DNA of 64,000 nucleotides, from assembly GCF_019049285.1 (NCBI RefSeq), contig NZ_JAGMUL010000004.1, positions 1 through 64,000 on the forward strand, read 5' to 3'. Below the pieces are notes generated by a model. The model saw only the letters and a program-made list of their open reading frames with translations. It searched no databases and was not told where the DNA came from. The stretch comes from Streptomyces sp. AC550_RSS872 (lineage in GTDB: Bacteria > Actinomycetota > Actinomycetes > Streptomycetales > Streptomycetaceae). Shown piece after piece: positions 23,732 to 32,929 of this stretch. The stretch's first letter is position 1; each line of letters opens with the position of its first letter. A program made the translations under genes and the position numbers.

Positions 23732-24577
23732 TTACTTGTTGGCGCCGAGCTCGATCGGAACGCCGACCAGACTGCCGTACTCCGTCCAGGAGCCGTCGTA
23801 GTTCTTGACGTTCTCCACACCGAGCAGCTCGTGCAGGACGAACCAGGTCAGCGCGGAGCGCTCACCGATACGGCAGTAGGCGATGGTGTCCTTCGCCAGG
23901 TCGACCTGCTCCTCGGCGTAGAGCTCCTTGAGCTCCTCGTCCGACTTGAAGGTGCCGTCGTCGTTGGCGTTCTTGGACCACGGGATGTTGCGGGCGGACG
24001 GGACGTGGCCCGGACGCTGCGACTGCTCCTGCGGCAGGTGGGCCGGGGCGAGCAGCTTGCCGGAGAACTCGTCGGGCGAGCGCACGTCGACCAGGTTCTG
24101 CGAGCCGATCGCGGCGACGACGTCGTCACGGAAGGCACGGATGGACTTGTCCTGCGCCTTGGCCTTGTACTCGGTGGCCGGGCGCTCGGGGATCTCGGTG
24201 CCGTCGACCAGCTCGCGGGCGTCCAGCTCCCACTTCTTGCGGCCGCCGTCGAGAAGCTTGACGTTCTCGTGGCCGTAGAGCTTGAAGTACCAGTAGGCGT
24301 ACGAGGCGAACCAGTTGTTGTTGCCGCCGTAGAGGATCACCAGGGTGTCGTTGGCGATGCCCTTGGCCGACAGAAGCTTCTCGAAGCCCTCCTGGTCGAC
24401 GAAGTCGCGGCGGACCGGGTCCTGGAGGTCCTTGGTCCAGTCGATCCGGATCGCGTTCTTGATGTGGTTCTTCTCGTAGGCGGACGTGTCTTCGTCCACC
24501 TCCACGATCGCGATGTTGGGGTTGTCCAGGTTCTCCTGGACCCAGTCGGCGTCGACGAGGACGTCGCTGCGGCTCAT
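23732..24577 (-). CDS. cysA: Thiosulfate sulfurtransferase, two rhodanese domains
   Basis: 281 residues with two rhodanese domains. The N-terminal domain (VLVDADWVQENLDNPNIAIVEVD) lacks a catalytic Cys. The C-terminal domain holds the active Cys235 in YCRIGERSA and the conserved LVDVRSPDEFSG. It transfers sulfane sulfur from thiosulfate to thiols or cyanide. It heads an operon with DUF1416 and follows a 26-codon leader peptide. GGAGGAGAG precedes the ATG. Cysteine- or sulfur-responsive attenuation is suggested by the leader. Confidence 0.92.
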   Translation of the reverse strand: MSRSDVLVDADWVQENLDNPNIAIVEVDEDTSAYEKNHIKNAIRIDWTKDLQDPVRRDFVDQEGFEKLLSAKGIANDTLVILYGGNNNWFASYAYWYFKLYGHENVKLLDGGRKKWELDARELVDGTEIPERPATEYKAKAQDKSIRAFRDDVVAAIGSQNLVDVRSPDEFSGKLLAPAHLPQEQSQRPGHVPSARNIPWSKNANDDGTFKSDEELKELYAEEQVDLAKDTIAYCRIGERSALTWFVLHELLGVENVKNYDGSWTEYGSLVGVPIELGANK

Positions 24578-24626
24578 GCTCTTCTCTCCTCCGGGGCAGT
24601 TGCGGCGGGGCGTGCGAGTGCGAGGG

Positions 24627-24672
24627 GGTGCGTGCTCGGACCGAGACGACGCACCTGTGCCCTGGTCAGGGC
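24627..24672 (-). promoter_or_regulatory. Hairpins between leader peptide and sulfurtransferase
   Basis: Two nested or alternative stem-loops follow the leader ORF on the minus strand. GCCCTG-GT-CAGGGC is at 24659-24672. A longer stem at 24627-24655 has outer GGTGCGT/ACGCACC and inner CTCGG/CCGAG arms. There is no U-run, so Rho-dependent or translation-level attenuation is more likely than intrinsic termination. Confidence 0.55.
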
Positions 24673-24703
24673 AGCGGGGAAACGCAGAAGTCGGAGCTTC
24701 CGC

Positions 24704-24784
24704 TCAGAAGGGGCGACAGAGCATGGCGGCAACGCGGCAGAGGTCTACTGCCCGCCGCTTCGTGAGATCCGCCTGTCGCTTCAT
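24704..24784 (-). CDS. Sulfur-type putative leader peptide, 26 residues
   Basis: A short ORF starting MKRQADLTKRR and containing RRAVDLCRVAAMLCRPF. It matches the actinobacterial leader-peptide pattern (RRxxDLxRVxxxLCR) found upstream of cysteine and thiosulfate genes. Two of its 26 codons are Cys near the end. A promoter-like TACGAT ends seven bases before the ATG and no ribosome site exists, so transcription and translation probably start together (leaderless). Stalling at the Cys codons during cysteine shortage would control the hairpins upstream of cysA. The regulatory mechanism is inferred. Confidence 0.75.
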   Translation of the reverse strand: MKRQADLTKRRAVDLCRVAAMLCRPF

Positions 24785-24791
24785 GGGCTCG

Positions 24792-24821
24792 ATCGTAGGG
24801 ACGGACATGCGGGCGTGTCAC
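24792..24821 (-). promoter_or_regulatory. Promoter of the leader peptide-cysA operon
   Basis: On the minus strand a -35-like GTGACA (24816-24821) and -10 TACGAT (24792-24797) are 18 bp apart. The -10 is seven bases from the leader ATG, placing the transcript start at or next to the start codon. Confidence 0.6.
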
Positions 24822-25008
24822 CGGTGTGTCGCATGCTGAGACGAGATTGTCCGCGATACGGGATCGACAGGCTGCCGAGGCCGGTCCCGCAAGGCTTCCG
24901 GGTGCGTGTATCGGCAGTCACATCTACGGAACGGACGGCGCCGTCTCGCCAATCGGACACGGGAGGAAGAGGAAGAAGAGGAGGAGGTCCTTCGCGGTCG
25001 CAGCCGTA

Positions 25009-25746
25009 CTACCCCGCGAGGCGGACGTCCGAACCCTTCACCGTGATCTCGACGCCGTTCTTCGCCGCCTGGACCTTGTCGAGCTGGATGCCGCCGGGGA
25101 GACCGTCGATCTTCTGCTCGAAGTCGGTGATCGCGCGGGCCCGGTTCTCGGCGATGTCGGCGCCGCCGAAGTCGGGCAGGGTGTCGGCGTGCACCTTCAC
25201 GGTGTCGCCCTCGGTGGTGACGGAGCTGAGCACGTAGACCGGGTTCGGCAGCTTGGTGCCGAGGACGGTGGCCTCGACGGCGACCTTGATCTTGCCGTTG
25301 CCGCCGTCCGACAGTCCGATGACGCCGGCGGTGACGCCGGGCGCGACCTCGGTGGGCTCGGACTTGGCGGTCCTCAGCAGCTCGGCGTAGGTGATGGACG
25401 CGGTGCCGGTGGCGGTGGCCGCGGTGGCGGAGCTGTAGTCGCCGGAGAACTCGACGCCCTTCATGTTCGCCGTCAGGTCGTCGATCCGGATCGTCTTGCC
25501 GTCGGTGCCGGTCGCCGCCTCGTAGTCCTTGATCCCGACCTCGACATCGTCCAGCGAACCGCTCGCCACCTGCGTCAGGAAGGGAAAGCCCTTGATGGAC
25601 ACGTCCGGCGCGGCGGCGAGGTTCTCGGAGCTCTGAAGCTTCCCGGCCGCCTCGTCCTCGGCGAACCCCACGGCGAGGCGGTCGGCCAGTACGAAGAGGC
25701 CGCCCAGGATCACGACGGTTATCAGCAGTATCCGCAGGGCTCGCAT
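25009..25746 (-). CDS. DUF2993 (LmeA-like) phospholipid-binding protein
   Basis: 245 residues from MRALRILLITVVILGGLFVLADRLAV, an N-terminal membrane anchor or signal. The family core motif PDVSIKGFPFLTQVASGSLDDVEVGIKDY is strongly conserved with the second DUF2993 protein at 40506-41711. LmeA in corynebacteria and mycobacteria is a periplasmic lipid-binding protein needed for envelope lipoglycan synthesis; a similar envelope role is inferred. A purine-rich tract (GGAGGAAGAGGAAGAAGAGG) follows the gene. It is a single-gene unit. Confidence 0.85.
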   Translation of the reverse strand: MRALRILLITVVILGGLFVLADRLAVGFAEDEAAGKLQSSENLAAAPDVSIKGFPFLTQVASGSLDDVEVGIKDYEAATGTDGKTIRIDDLTANMKGVEFSGDYSSATAATATGTASITYAELLRTAKSEPTEVAPGVTAGVIGLSDGGNGKIKVAVEATVLGTKLPNPVYVLSSVTTEGDTVKVHADTLPDFGGADIAENRARAITDFEQKIDGLPGGIQLDKVQAAKNGVEITVKGSDVRLAG

Positions 25747-25849
25747 GTTGTGGTGTTCCCCCACCTCAGAGTCGTCAATGGCGACGAGCGTAACTCTGCG
25801 GAAGGCTTGGACCAGCGAATTGTCGATCACCTGTGACAGCAGGCCTGGG

Positions 25850-26038
25850 CTTTCCTCGCCCCCGCCGCCCCAACCCGTCCCATCCGGTCGCGCCCACGCG
25901 GCGGAGCCGCATATCGATACAGCCCCGCGCCCCTTCTGGGGCTCCGCCCCAGACCCCGCTCCTCAAACGCCGGAGAGGCTGAGTTCGGGCGCAGCCCCCA
26001 GGGACGGGACGGGCAGGGGCGGCGGGGGCGAGGAAAAG
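25850..26038. repeat. Dispersed GC-rich intergenic repeat, copy 2
   Basis: Contains two modules. CGCGCCCACGCGGCGGAGCC with ATCGATACAGCCCCGCGCCC (25888-25933) is nearly identical to 30668-30723. GGGGCTCCGCCCC, CAAACGCCGG, GCGCAGCCCCCAGGGACGGG and GGCGGGGGCGAGG match copies at 57049, 60945 and 15617. It fills the spacer between the DUF2993 gene and the next gene and has no coding signature. Confidence 0.65.
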
Positions 26039-26043
26039 CCGGT

Positions 26044-27360
26044 TCAGACGAACGCCCGTCCCAGCACGTACACCGCCGGCGCCGCAGCCGCCAGCGGCAA
26101 CGCGACGCCCGCCGTGAAGTGCACGAACCGCGACGGATAGTCATAACTGGCCACCCGATGCCCGACCAGCGCACACACCGCGGCCCCGGCCCCGAGCAAG
26201 GCCCCACCGGACCCCACCCCGGTCATCGCACCGACCACACCACCGGCCCCCGCCCCCGCAAGCAACGCCATCACCACAGAGACCACCGTCGGCAACGGCA
26301 ACGCACGCACCAGCACCGCGACAGCCACCGCCACCGCCCCCACACTCACCGCATCCGCCTCGGCCGCGAGATACCCACCCGCGACGATCGACAGCGCCGC
26401 CGAGACCACCGTCGCCATCAGCCCGTACATCCGCTCGTCCGGATCAGCGTGCGAGCGCAGCTGAAGGACCAGCGTCAGCAGTACCCAGACCCCCAGCGTG
26501 CCGAGGATCGCCGCCGGAGCACGGTCGGCCACCAGCAACGCCACGTCCGCGGTCAGCGCCCCCGCGAAGGCCAGCGCGATGCCCTGCCGGGCAGGCCACA
26601 TGCCGTTCAGCCGGAACCAGCCCGCCGCGGTCACGGCCTGAAGGACGACGAGCGGGACGAGAAGGGCGTACGACCCGATGGCCGCCGCGCCGGAGAGCAG
26701 CAGTCCCAGCAGCGCCGTGAGCCCGGCCGGCTGGACCCCCGGCTCGATGATCGGCGAACGGCCCTCAAGCCGGGCCCGCTGGGCGTCCGTGATGCGGGAG
26801 TTGCCGGCGACGGTCGCGGGACCGTACCCGGGGCCCTCACCCGACTCGGGCTCCCTTTCCGCGGGGGAGCGCTGGGCATGGGCAGGGGCAGAGGCATGAC
26901 CAGGGGCAGGGGCCTGCTGGGCGTAAGCCTGCGGCTGAGCATGGCCCGGTCGAGCCTGGGCGTAGGCCTGGACCTGCGGGTGGGCCTGGGCCTGCGGGTG
27001 GGGCTGGGCCTGAGCCTGCGGGTGGGGCTGGGCCTGGCCCTGCGGCGCGCCGCCCCACCCCTGCCCGGTCTCGCCGTACCCCGACCCCGCGTACGCTCCC
27101 GCTCCCGCGGCCGCCCCTGCTCCCCCGGCCGCCCCCGGCACACCCGCCCCCTGCGACGGCAGATAGGCCGTCTCCGCGGCCGAGGCCGGCGGCACCGGCG
27201 GCTGGACGTGGGTCTCCCAGGTCTGGCCCTGCCACTGCTGCGTGTGCTGCTGGGCGGCCTGCTGGTCGTCGTACGCCTGCTGCCCGGGCCACCCCTGCGG
27301 CGGCGCGGGCTGCTGGTACGGGTCGTACTGGTCGTACCCCTGATACGGCTGGTCGGTCAT
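26044..27360 (-). CDS. Polytopic membrane protein with Q/A/P-rich N-terminus
   Basis: About 438 residues. The first ~200 residues are low-complexity (PYQQPAPPQGWPGQQAYDDQQ, then QAQPHP repeats), predicted disordered and cytoplasmic. The remainder has about 8-10 hydrophobic helices (for example LTALLGLLLSGAAAIGSYALLVPLVVLQAVTAAGW). ATG at 27360 has GGAGG six bases upstream; GTG at 27366 overlaps the stop of the MoaD gene (GTGA). The membrane part may be a transporter- or EccD-like bundle without recognisable catalytic residues. Coupling with moaD is suggested by overlap only. Confidence 0.72.
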   Translation of the reverse strand: MTDQPYQGYDQYDPYQQPAPPQGWPGQQAYDDQQAAQQHTQQWQGQTWETHVQPPVPPASAAETAYLPSQGAGVPGAAGGAGAAAGAGAYAGSGYGETGQGWGGAPQGQAQPHPQAQAQPHPQAQAHPQVQAYAQARPGHAQPQAYAQQAPAPGHASAPAHAQRSPAEREPESGEGPGYGPATVAGNSRITDAQRARLEGRSPIIEPGVQPAGLTALLGLLLSGAAAIGSYALLVPLVVLQAVTAAGWFRLNGMWPARQGIALAFAGALTADVALLVADRAPAAILGTLGVWVLLTLVLQLRSHADPDERMYGLMATVVSAALSIVAGGYLAAEADAVSVGAVAVAVAVLVRALPLPTVVSVVMALLAGAGAGGVVGAMTGVGSGGALLGAGAAVCALVGHRVASYDYPSRFVHFTAGVALPLAAAAPAVYVLGRAFV

Positions 27361-27362
27361 CG

Positions 27363-27617
27363 TCACCCTCCTGCGAACGGCGGGAGCACCTCGACCGTGC
27401 CGCCGTCGGCCAGCCGTACCGTCTCATGTTCGCGGGTGCCCACGGGGTCACCGTCGACGAGGAACGAGCATCGCTGTAGGACGCGCACGAGTTCACCGGG
27501 GTGTCGCTCGCGGGCTGCGTCGAGCGCCTCGGCGAGCGTGGCCGCGTCGAACGGCTCCTCGGCGATCCCGGCCGCGGCCTTCGCGGCGGCCCAGTAGCGC
27601 ACCGTGACCTTGGGCAT
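27363..27617 (-). CDS. MoaD/ThiS-like sulfur carrier protein
   Basis: 84 residues from MPKVTVRYWAAAKAAAG, with the ubiquitin-like fold and the obligatory C-terminal Gly-Gly (PPFAGG) that is adenylated and converted to a thiocarboxylate. The conserved FLVDGDPV and VEVLPPFAGG strands are typical of MoaD, the small subunit of molybdopterin synthase. No MoaE or MoeB gene is visible nearby, so its partner is elsewhere. It lies between the hydrolase and the membrane-protein gene on the same strand. Confidence 0.88.
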   Translation of the reverse strand: MPKVTVRYWAAAKAAAGIAEEPFDAATLAEALDAARERHPGELVRVLQRCSFLVDGDPVGTREHETVRLADGGTVEVLPPFAGG

Positions 27618-27654
27618 GCGGTTCCTCTGTCGGTCGGCTGTGTACCCCGTCAGG

Positions 27655-28527
27655 CTAGCCGCCCTGTGCGCCGGCCCAGTCCCCGATGCGGGCCAGCAGT
27701 TTGTCGTCGGCCGCGTGCTCGGCGTGGCCCATGCCGGGCTCCAGCCAGAGTTCCCCGTGGTCACCGGCCGCCTCGGCCAGCATGCGGGGGTGGTCCAGGG
27801 GGAAGTAGCCGTCGCGGTCGCCGTGCACGATCAGCAACGGGGTGGGCGCGATCCGCGGGACCGCCTCCACCGGGGAGAGCGGCACCGGATTCCACTCCCG
27901 GTGGTGGATGCGCGTACGGAATCCGTAGCGGCCCACCAGACGGCCCTCGGGCCGGGTCACCAGCCAGTGGAGCTTGCGCATGGGAGCCGTGCCCCGGTAG
28001 TACCAGCGGGCCGGCGCACTCACCGAGACCACCGCGTCCGTATGCGCCCCCGCGCGCCCCTCACGCTCCTGCTCGCCCGGCCGGTACAGCGCCGCGTGCC
28101 GCAGCACCACCGAGCCGCCCATGGAGAAGCCGACGGTCGTCACGCGCGTGTGCCCGAGGTCGCGGGCCCAGCGCACCGCGGCCGCCAGGTCGAGCACCTC
28201 GCGGTCCCCGACCGTCGAACGGCCGCCGGAGGCGCCGTGCCCGCGGAAGGAGAAGGTGACCACGGCGCCGTACCGGGTGAAGGCCTCCACCACCCGTCGT
28301 ACATGTGGCCGATCCACATCGCCGGTGAAGCCGTGGGCGACGACGAACACCAGGTCACCGGCAGATGGACGCGAGGAGTCGTATACGACCGCACCCGGGT
28401 CGTATACGGAATCGACGGTCACGCCGTCTTCGGTGTGCAGATACGTCCGCAAAGGTGTACGTCTGGTTGTCTCAGAGTGCGGACGAACCGTGGATCGTGC
28501 CACATGACCTGCCGGACCGATGCTCAT
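27655..28527 (-). CDS. Alpha/beta hydrolase
   Basis: 290 residues. The nucleophile elbow is [11 protein letters not shown], preceded by the oxyanion-type strand [15 protein letters not shown]. The acid is probably Asp in [17 protein letters not shown], and the catalytic His is in GMGHAEHA. The layout is that of esterase/lipase-like hydrolases. Substrate unknown. It is divergent from glnR and lies 37 bp upstream of the moaD start on the same strand. The first ATG is kept, although its ribosome site is weak. Confidence 0.85.
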   Translation of the reverse strand: MSIGPAGHVARSTVRPHSETTRRTPLRTYLHTEDGVTVDSVYDPGAVVYDSSRPSAGDLVFVVAHGFTGDVDRPHVRRVVEAFTRYGAVVTFSFRGHGASGGRSTVGDREVLDLAAAVRWARDLGHTRVTTVGFSMGGSVVLRHAALYRPGEQEREGRAGAHTDAVVSVSAPARWYYRGTAPMRKLHWLVTRPEGRLVGRYGFRTRIHHREWNPVPLSPVEAVPRIAPTPLLIVHGDRDGYFPLDHPRMLAEAAGDHGELWLEPGMGHAEHAADDKLLARIGDWAGAQGG

Positions 28528-28708
28528 GTCGGCTATTCTGCTGGGCAGAGGACTCGGGCAGCGTAGCCCCCGGGTCCTTTTGTGCTTTCGGAAGCGTTGT
28601 ATACGGCGCGGGAAACCTCAGGTGACCGCAGGTGTACGGGGCCTTCGGGATCGCAGAGCAGTTCCGTACCGCACACGTCCTCGCAGGGACCGAGGAGGAA
28701 CCAGACGT

Positions 28709-29488
28709 ATGAGTTCTCTGCTGCTCCTGACCAACGCCCTCCAGCCGTCGACGGAGGTGCTCCCGGCACTCGGCCTGCTGCTGCACAACGTGCGCGTGGC
28801 TCCGGCGGAAGGCCCGGCACTCGTCGACACCCCGGGTGCCGACGTCATCCTGATCGACGGCCGCCGCGACCTCCCGCAGGTGCGCAGCCTGTGCCAGCTG
28901 CTGCGCTCGACCGGCCCCGGCTGTCCGCTCGTCCTCGTCGTCACCGAGGGCGGCCTCGCCGCCGTCACCGCCGACTGGGGCATCGACGACGTGCTCCTCG
29001 ACACCGCCGGTCCGGCCGAGGTCGAGGCGCGACTGCGGCTCGCCATGGGCCGCCAGCAGATCGTCAGCGACGACTCCCCCATGGAGATCCGCAACGGCGA
29101 CCTGTCGGTCGACGAGGCGACGTACTCCGCCAAGCTCAAGGGGCGGGTCCTCGACCTCACCTTCAAGGAGTTCGAGCTCCTCAAGTACCTCGCCCAGCAC
29201 CCGGGCCGCGTCTTCACGCGCGCGCAGCTGCTCCAGGAGGTCTGGGGCTACGACTACTTCGGTGGTACCCGGACGGTCGACGTCCACGTACGACGGCTGC
29301 GCGCCAAGCTCGGCCCCGAGCACGAGTCGCTCATCGGAACCGTCCGGAACGTCGGTTATCGATTCGTTACTCCCGAGAAGGTCGATCGCGCCGCCGACGA
29401 AGCCAAGGCCAAGGCCGACCGGGCAAAATCGGCGGATTCGGACGAGACGGCCGCCCTGGACGGCGCCGAGGTCCGTGCCGACGCCTAG
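28709..29488 (+). CDS. glnR: GlnR, global nitrogen regulator (orphan OmpR type)
   Basis: 259 residues, with GAGGAGGAA before the ATG. The N-terminus [22 protein letters not shown] and the receiver-like region ([11 protein letters not shown]) match Streptomyces GlnR as I know it, followed by the OmpR winged helix [51 protein letters not shown]. GlnR activates or represses ammonium assimilation genes (glnA, amtB, nirB). It has no cognate kinase here and works without classical phosphorylation. The C-terminal ~35 residues are charged and low-complexity. It is divergent from the hydrolase gene. Confidence 0.93.
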   Translation: MSSLLLLTNALQPSTEVLPALGLLLHNVRVAPAEGPALVDTPGADVILIDGRRDLPQVRSLCQLLRSTGPGCPLVLVVTEGGLAAVTADWGIDDVLLDTAGPAEVEARLRLAMGRQQIVSDDSPMEIRNGDLSVDEATYSAKLKGRVLDLTFKEFELLKYLAQHPGRVFTRAQLLQEVWGYDYFGGTRTVDVHVRRLRAKLGPEHESLIGTVRNVGYRFVTPEKVDRAADEAKAKADRAKSADSDETAALDGAEVRADA

Positions 29489-29605
29489 CGGACGCTCGGG
29501 CAGGGCGCACAGGGCGCTGCTCGCGTGCGGGAGAGTGACAGCCCGGCGCCAGGCAAGCGCCTTCACGCCCTGCCCAGAGCAGGTCCATCCGCGTAGACTC
29601 CGCGC

Positions 29606-30628
29606 GTGGCCAAGGTGACTCGCGATGACGTGGCGCGGCTGGCAGGGACTTCCACTGCCGTCGTCAGTTACGTCATCAACAACGGACCCCGGCCGGTCGC
29701 CCCGGCCACGCGCGAGCGTGTCCTCGCCGCGATCAAGGAGCTGGGGTACCGGCCCGACCGGGTCGCCCAGGCGATGGCCTCGCGGCGCACGGATCTCATA
29801 GGCCTGATCGTGCCGGACGCCCGCCAGCCCTTCTTCGGCGAGATGGCACACGCGGTCGAGTGGGCCGCCGCCGAGCGCGGAAAGATGGTCCTCGTCGGCA
29901 ACTCCGACTACGTCGGCGAGCGCGAGGTCCACTATCTGCGGGCGTTCCTCGGGATGCGCGTCTCGGGGCTCATCCTGGTCTCGCACGCCCTGAACGACCT
30001 GGCCGCCGCGGAGATCGAGGCCTGGGACGCCCGGGTGGTGCTGTTGCACGAGCGGCCCGAGGCCATCGACGACGTCGCCGTCGTCACCGACGACCTGGGC
30101 GGCGCCCAGCTCGCCGTACGCCACCTTCTGGAACACGGCTACGAGTACGTCGCCTGTGTGGGCGGCACCGCCGAGACCCCCGCGGTCGGCGACCCGGTCT
30201 CCGACCACGTCGAGGGCTGGCGGCGCGCGATGTCCGAGGCCGGGATCCCGACCGAGGGGCGGCTGTTCGAGGCGCCGTACAACCGCTACGACGCGTATCG
30301 CGTAGCGCTGGAGATCCTCTCCGGGCCGCGGCGGCCGCCCGCGATCTTCTGCTCCACCGACGACCAGGCCATCGGTGTGCTGCGGGCTGCGCGGGAGCTG
30401 CGGATCGACGTGCCGGGTGAGCTGGCTGTCACCGGGTTCGACGACATCAAGGAAGCGGCGTTGACGGATCCGCCGCTGACGACGATCGCGTCGGACCGGT
30501 CGGCGATGGCTCGGGCCGCGGTGGATCTGGTGCTGGACGACGGGCTGCGAGTGGCGGGATCGCGGCGTGAGCGACTCAAGGTGTTTCCGTCGCGGCTGGT
30601 CACACGGAAGTCGTGCGGGTGCGCCTGA
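29606..30628 (+). CDS. LacI-family transcriptional regulator
   Basis: 340 residues, GTG start. The N-terminal helix-turn-helix and hinge ([59 protein letters not shown]) are canonical, followed by the periplasmic-binding-protein-like sensor domain ([22 protein letters not shown], then [18 protein letters not shown]). It ends in a CGC-containing tail. TAGACT lies six bases upstream of the GTG without a ribosome site, suggesting a leaderless mRNA. No sugar operon is adjacent, so the ligand is unknown. Confidence 0.9.
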   Translation: MAKVTRDDVARLAGTSTAVVSYVINNGPRPVAPATRERVLAAIKELGYRPDRVAQAMASRRTDLIGLIVPDARQPFFGEMAHAVEWAAAERGKMVLVGNSDYVGEREVHYLRAFLGMRVSGLILVSHALNDLAAAEIEAWDARVVLLHERPEAIDDVAVVTDDLGGAQLAVRHLLEHGYEYVACVGGTAETPAVGDPVSDHVEGWRRAMSEAGIPTEGRLFEAPYNRYDAYRVALEILSGPRRPPAIFCSTDDQAIGVLRAARELRIDVPGELAVTGFDDIKEAALTDPPLTTIASDRSAMARAAVDLVLDDGLRVAGSRRERLKVFPSRLVTRKSCGCA

Positions 30629-30667
30629 GAGCTCGGGGGTTCTGGGGTCGTGCGGGTGCCGGTCGTG

Positions 30668-30723
30668 TGTGGCTGGTCGCGCCCACGCGGCGGAGCCGCA
30701 CATCGATACAGCCCCGCGCCCCT
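30668..30723. repeat. Dispersed GC-rich repeat module, copy 3
   Basis: CGCGCCCACGCGGCGGAGCC followed by ATCGATACAGCCCCGCGCCC is almost identical to 25888-25933 (one CACATC/CATATC-type change). It lies between the LacI gene and the protease promoter. Confidence 0.65.
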
Positions 30724-30826
30724 AGGGGCGTCGCAGTCCTGTTGCCCTTTCTGAAAGGTCTCTGAGAAGCCCCCGCCCCCGACCAGTGGGGGTTTTATAT
30801 CGGGCATACGGGGTTCTGCCGGGCTT

Positions 30827-30848
30827 CTCAGGGAGCACTCAGGGAGCT
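30827..30848 (+). promoter_or_regulatory. Tandem 11-bp repeats before the HtrA-like protease
   Basis: CTCAGGGAGCA followed directly by CTCAGGGAGCT, then CTCATGG, forms head-to-tail 11-bp repeats just upstream of the protease start. OmpR-family regulators commonly bind such 11-bp direct repeats. The OmpR-type regulator two genes downstream is a natural candidate. An inverted copy of the core (CTGAGAAG, about 30764) lies further upstream. Confidence 0.45.
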
Positions 30849-30864
30849 CTCATGGTCGGGCGAC

Positions 30865-31896
30865 ATGCTCATCTCCATGACCGAGAGCTTCCGCCACAGC
30901 GGCGCATACGACCACCCGTACCAGGGCGCTCCCGTGAACCCGGAGTGGCCGCCCCCGCCGGCGCACCAGCCGACGGCACCGACCGCTCTCCTCACCGAGC
31001 CGGCCGGCCGGCAGCCGAGGGCGCGGCGGCCCCGCGGTCCCGTCGCCCTCATCGCCGCAGTGGCGATCGTCGCCGCCGCGATCGGGGGCGGCACGGCGTA
31101 CGGCATACAGGAGCTGACCGGCCAGGACACGGTCGCGACCTCCAGCTCCACCAGCACCAACGTCGTCCCCTCCAGCCAGAAGGGCACGGTCTCCGGGGTC
31201 GCGAAGGCGGTCAGCCCGAGCATCGTCGAGATCAACGCCCAGTCCAACGCCGGTTCCTCCACCGGCTCCGGCGTGATCATCACCAGTGGCGGCGAGATCG
31301 TCACCAACAACCACGTCGTCTCCGGCGCCACCTCGGTCAAGGTGCGGACCAGTGACGGCAAGGAGTACACCGCCGAGGTCGTCGGCACCGACAGCAGCAA
31401 GGACCTCGCGCTGATCAAGCTCCAGAACGCCTCCGGGCTGAGGGTGGCCACCCTCGGCAACTCCTCCGGCGTCCAGGTCGGCGACCAGGTCGTGGCGATC
31501 GGCTCCCCCGAGGGCCTGACCGGCACCGTCACCAGCGGCATCGTGTCCGCGCTCGACCGTGACGTGACCGTCTCGACGGACGAGAGCCAGGGGCAGCAAC
31601 AGCAGCAGGGCGGCGGCGGTTGGCCGTTCGAGTTCGGCGGCCAGCAGTTCAACGGCGACACCGGGTCCTCGACGACGACGTACAAGGCGATCCAGACGGA
31701 CGCGTCCCTGAACCCCGGCAACTCGGGCGGCGCGCTGATCGACATGAACGGCAACATCATCGGCATCAACTCCGCGATGTACTCGGCCGCCGGCTCGGGT
31801 TCGTCCGACGCGGGCAGCGTGGGCCTCGGCTTCGCCATCCCGATCAACACCGTCAAGTCCGACCTGGCGAAGCTGCGGGCCGGTTCCACCGACTGA
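30865..31896 (+). CDS. Membrane-anchored HtrA/DegP-like serine protease (no PDZ)
   Basis: 343 residues: a Pro-rich cytoplasmic N-terminus, a transmembrane helix (PVALIAAVAIVAAAIGGGTAYGI) and a trypsin-fold protease domain. The catalytic triad is His149 (TNNHVV), Asp180 (DLALIKL) and Ser287 (NPGNSGGALID). A Gln/Gly-rich insertion (QGQQQQQGGGGWPFEFGG) precedes the active-site serine region. The family's C-terminal PDZ domain is missing, since the protein stops after VGLGFAIPINTVKSDLAKL. The start could also be ATG at 30877. Adjacency to a two-component system parallels the envelope-stress MprAB-PepD arrangement of mycobacteria. Confidence 0.9.
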   Translation: MLISMTESFRHSGAYDHPYQGAPVNPEWPPPPAHQPTAPTALLTEPAGRQPRARRPRGPVALIAAVAIVAAAIGGGTAYGIQELTGQDTVATSSSTSTNVVPSSQKGTVSGVAKAVSPSIVEINAQSNAGSSTGSGVIITSGGEIVTNNHVVSGATSVKVRTSDGKEYTAEVVGTDSSKDLALIKLQNASGLRVATLGNSSGVQVGDQVVAIGSPEGLTGTVTSGIVSALDRDVTVSTDESQGQQQQQGGGGWPFEFGGQQFNGDTGSSTTTYKAIQTDASLNPGNSGGALIDMNGNIIGINSAMYSAAGSGSSDAGSVGLGFAIPINTVKSDLAKLRAGSTD

Positions 31897-31923
31897 AGCG
31901 CGAGGCGCCAGAGGGAGTACGTC

Positions 31924-32112
31924 ATGATCCAGCAGGTCGAGCACACCGCGACCGGCGTCGGCCCCGCCGACCTCGCCCTGGCCCTCTCCGTCGCGGGCGC
32001 CCCGCACTCGCCGACGGCGCCGTCCCGGGCACCGGAGCTGGCGACCGCCCGCCCGAGCGCGGGCCGCAGGGCCGCTGCCGCCCGCGGCCGTCGCCGTACC
32101 GTACGAGGCTGA
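31924..32112 (+). CDS. Hypothetical small basic protein (62 residues)
   Basis: ATG with AGAGGGAG at good distance. Codon third positions are strongly G/C as in the neighbours. The N-terminal half is Ala/Leu-rich ([14 protein letters not shown]) and the C-terminal half very basic ([17 protein letters not shown]). It sits between protease and response regulator genes on the same strand (27 and 79 bp gaps). No family is recognised, and the Ala/Arg composition could also arise by chance in GC-rich DNA. Confidence 0.5.
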   Translation: MIQQVEHTATGVGPADLALALSVAGAPHSPTAPSRAPELATARPSAGRRAAAARGRRRTVRG

Positions 32113-32191
32113 GCAAGCCGAGAAGCATGCGAGGCTGAAGGCGTTCAGCCGCTCAGCCCCCGTCCCACCGCACCCCGAGGATCCCGAGCCC

Positions 32192-32929
32192 ATGAGCCCC
32201 GCCGATGGCGACCGTGACCCCCAGCGCATCCTGATCGTCGACGACGAGCCGGCGGTGCGTGAAGCACTCCAGCGCAGCCTCGCCTTCGAGGGGTACGACA
32301 CGGAGGTCGCGGTCGACGGCGCCGACGCCCTGGAGAAGGCGACGGCCTACCGGCCCGACCTCGTGGTCCTGGACATCCAGATGCCCCGCATGGACGGCCT
32401 GACCGCCGCCCGTCGCATCCGTGGCGCCGGTGACACGACCCCGATCCTCATGCTGACCGCCCGCGACACGGTCGGCGACCGCGTGACGGGCCTCGACGCC
32501 GGCGCCGATGACTACCTGGTCAAGCCCTTCGAACTGGACGAGCTCTTCGCCCGGGTCCGCGCGCTGCTGCGGCGCAGCTCGTACGCGGCGGCGGCCGGTG
32601 CGGGCGCGGTGGAGGACGACGAGGCGCTGACCTTCGCCGACCTGCGCATGGACCTCGCGACCCGGGAGGTCACGCGGGGTGGGCGGCCGATGGAGCTGAC
32701 CCGTACGGAGTTCACGCTGCTGGAGATGTTCATGGCGCATCCGCGCCAGGTGCTGACGCGTGAGCAGATCCTCAAGGCGGTCTGGGGCTTCGACTTCGAG
32801 CCGTCGTCGAATTCGCTGGACGTGTACGTCATGTACCTGCGCCGCAAGACCGAGGCGGGGGGCGAGCCGCGGCTCGTGCACACGGTGCGGGGTGTGGGGT
32901 ATGTGCTGCGGCAGGGTGGGGCGGAGTGA
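32192..32929 (+). CDS. OmpR-family response regulator
   Basis: 245 residues. Receiver domain: Asp17/Asp18 ([12 protein letters not shown]), phospho-acceptor Asp61 ([13 protein letters not shown]), Thr in LMLTARD and Lys in YLVKPFEL. Winged helix: [56 protein letters not shown]. The stop overlaps the histidine kinase GTG (GTGA), so the two are translationally coupled. The resemblance to MprA together with the adjacent HtrA-like protease suggests an envelope-stress regulon. Confidence 0.93.
   Translation: MSPADGDRDPQRILIVDDEPAVREALQRSLAFEGYDTEVAVDGADALEKATAYRPDLVVLDIQMPRMDGLTAARRIRGAGDTTPILMLTARDTVGDRVTGLDAGADDYLVKPFELDELFARVRALLRRSSYAAAAGAGAVEDDEALTFADLRMDLATREVTRGGRPMELTRTEFTLLEMFMAHPRQVLTREQILKAVWGFDFEPSSNSLDVYVMYLRRKTEAGGEPRLVHTVRGVGYVLRQGGAE

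Noticed and set aside
28472..30703. A 743-codon open frame on the minus strand
   Set aside because: Antisense to glnR and the LacI gene, with no family features.
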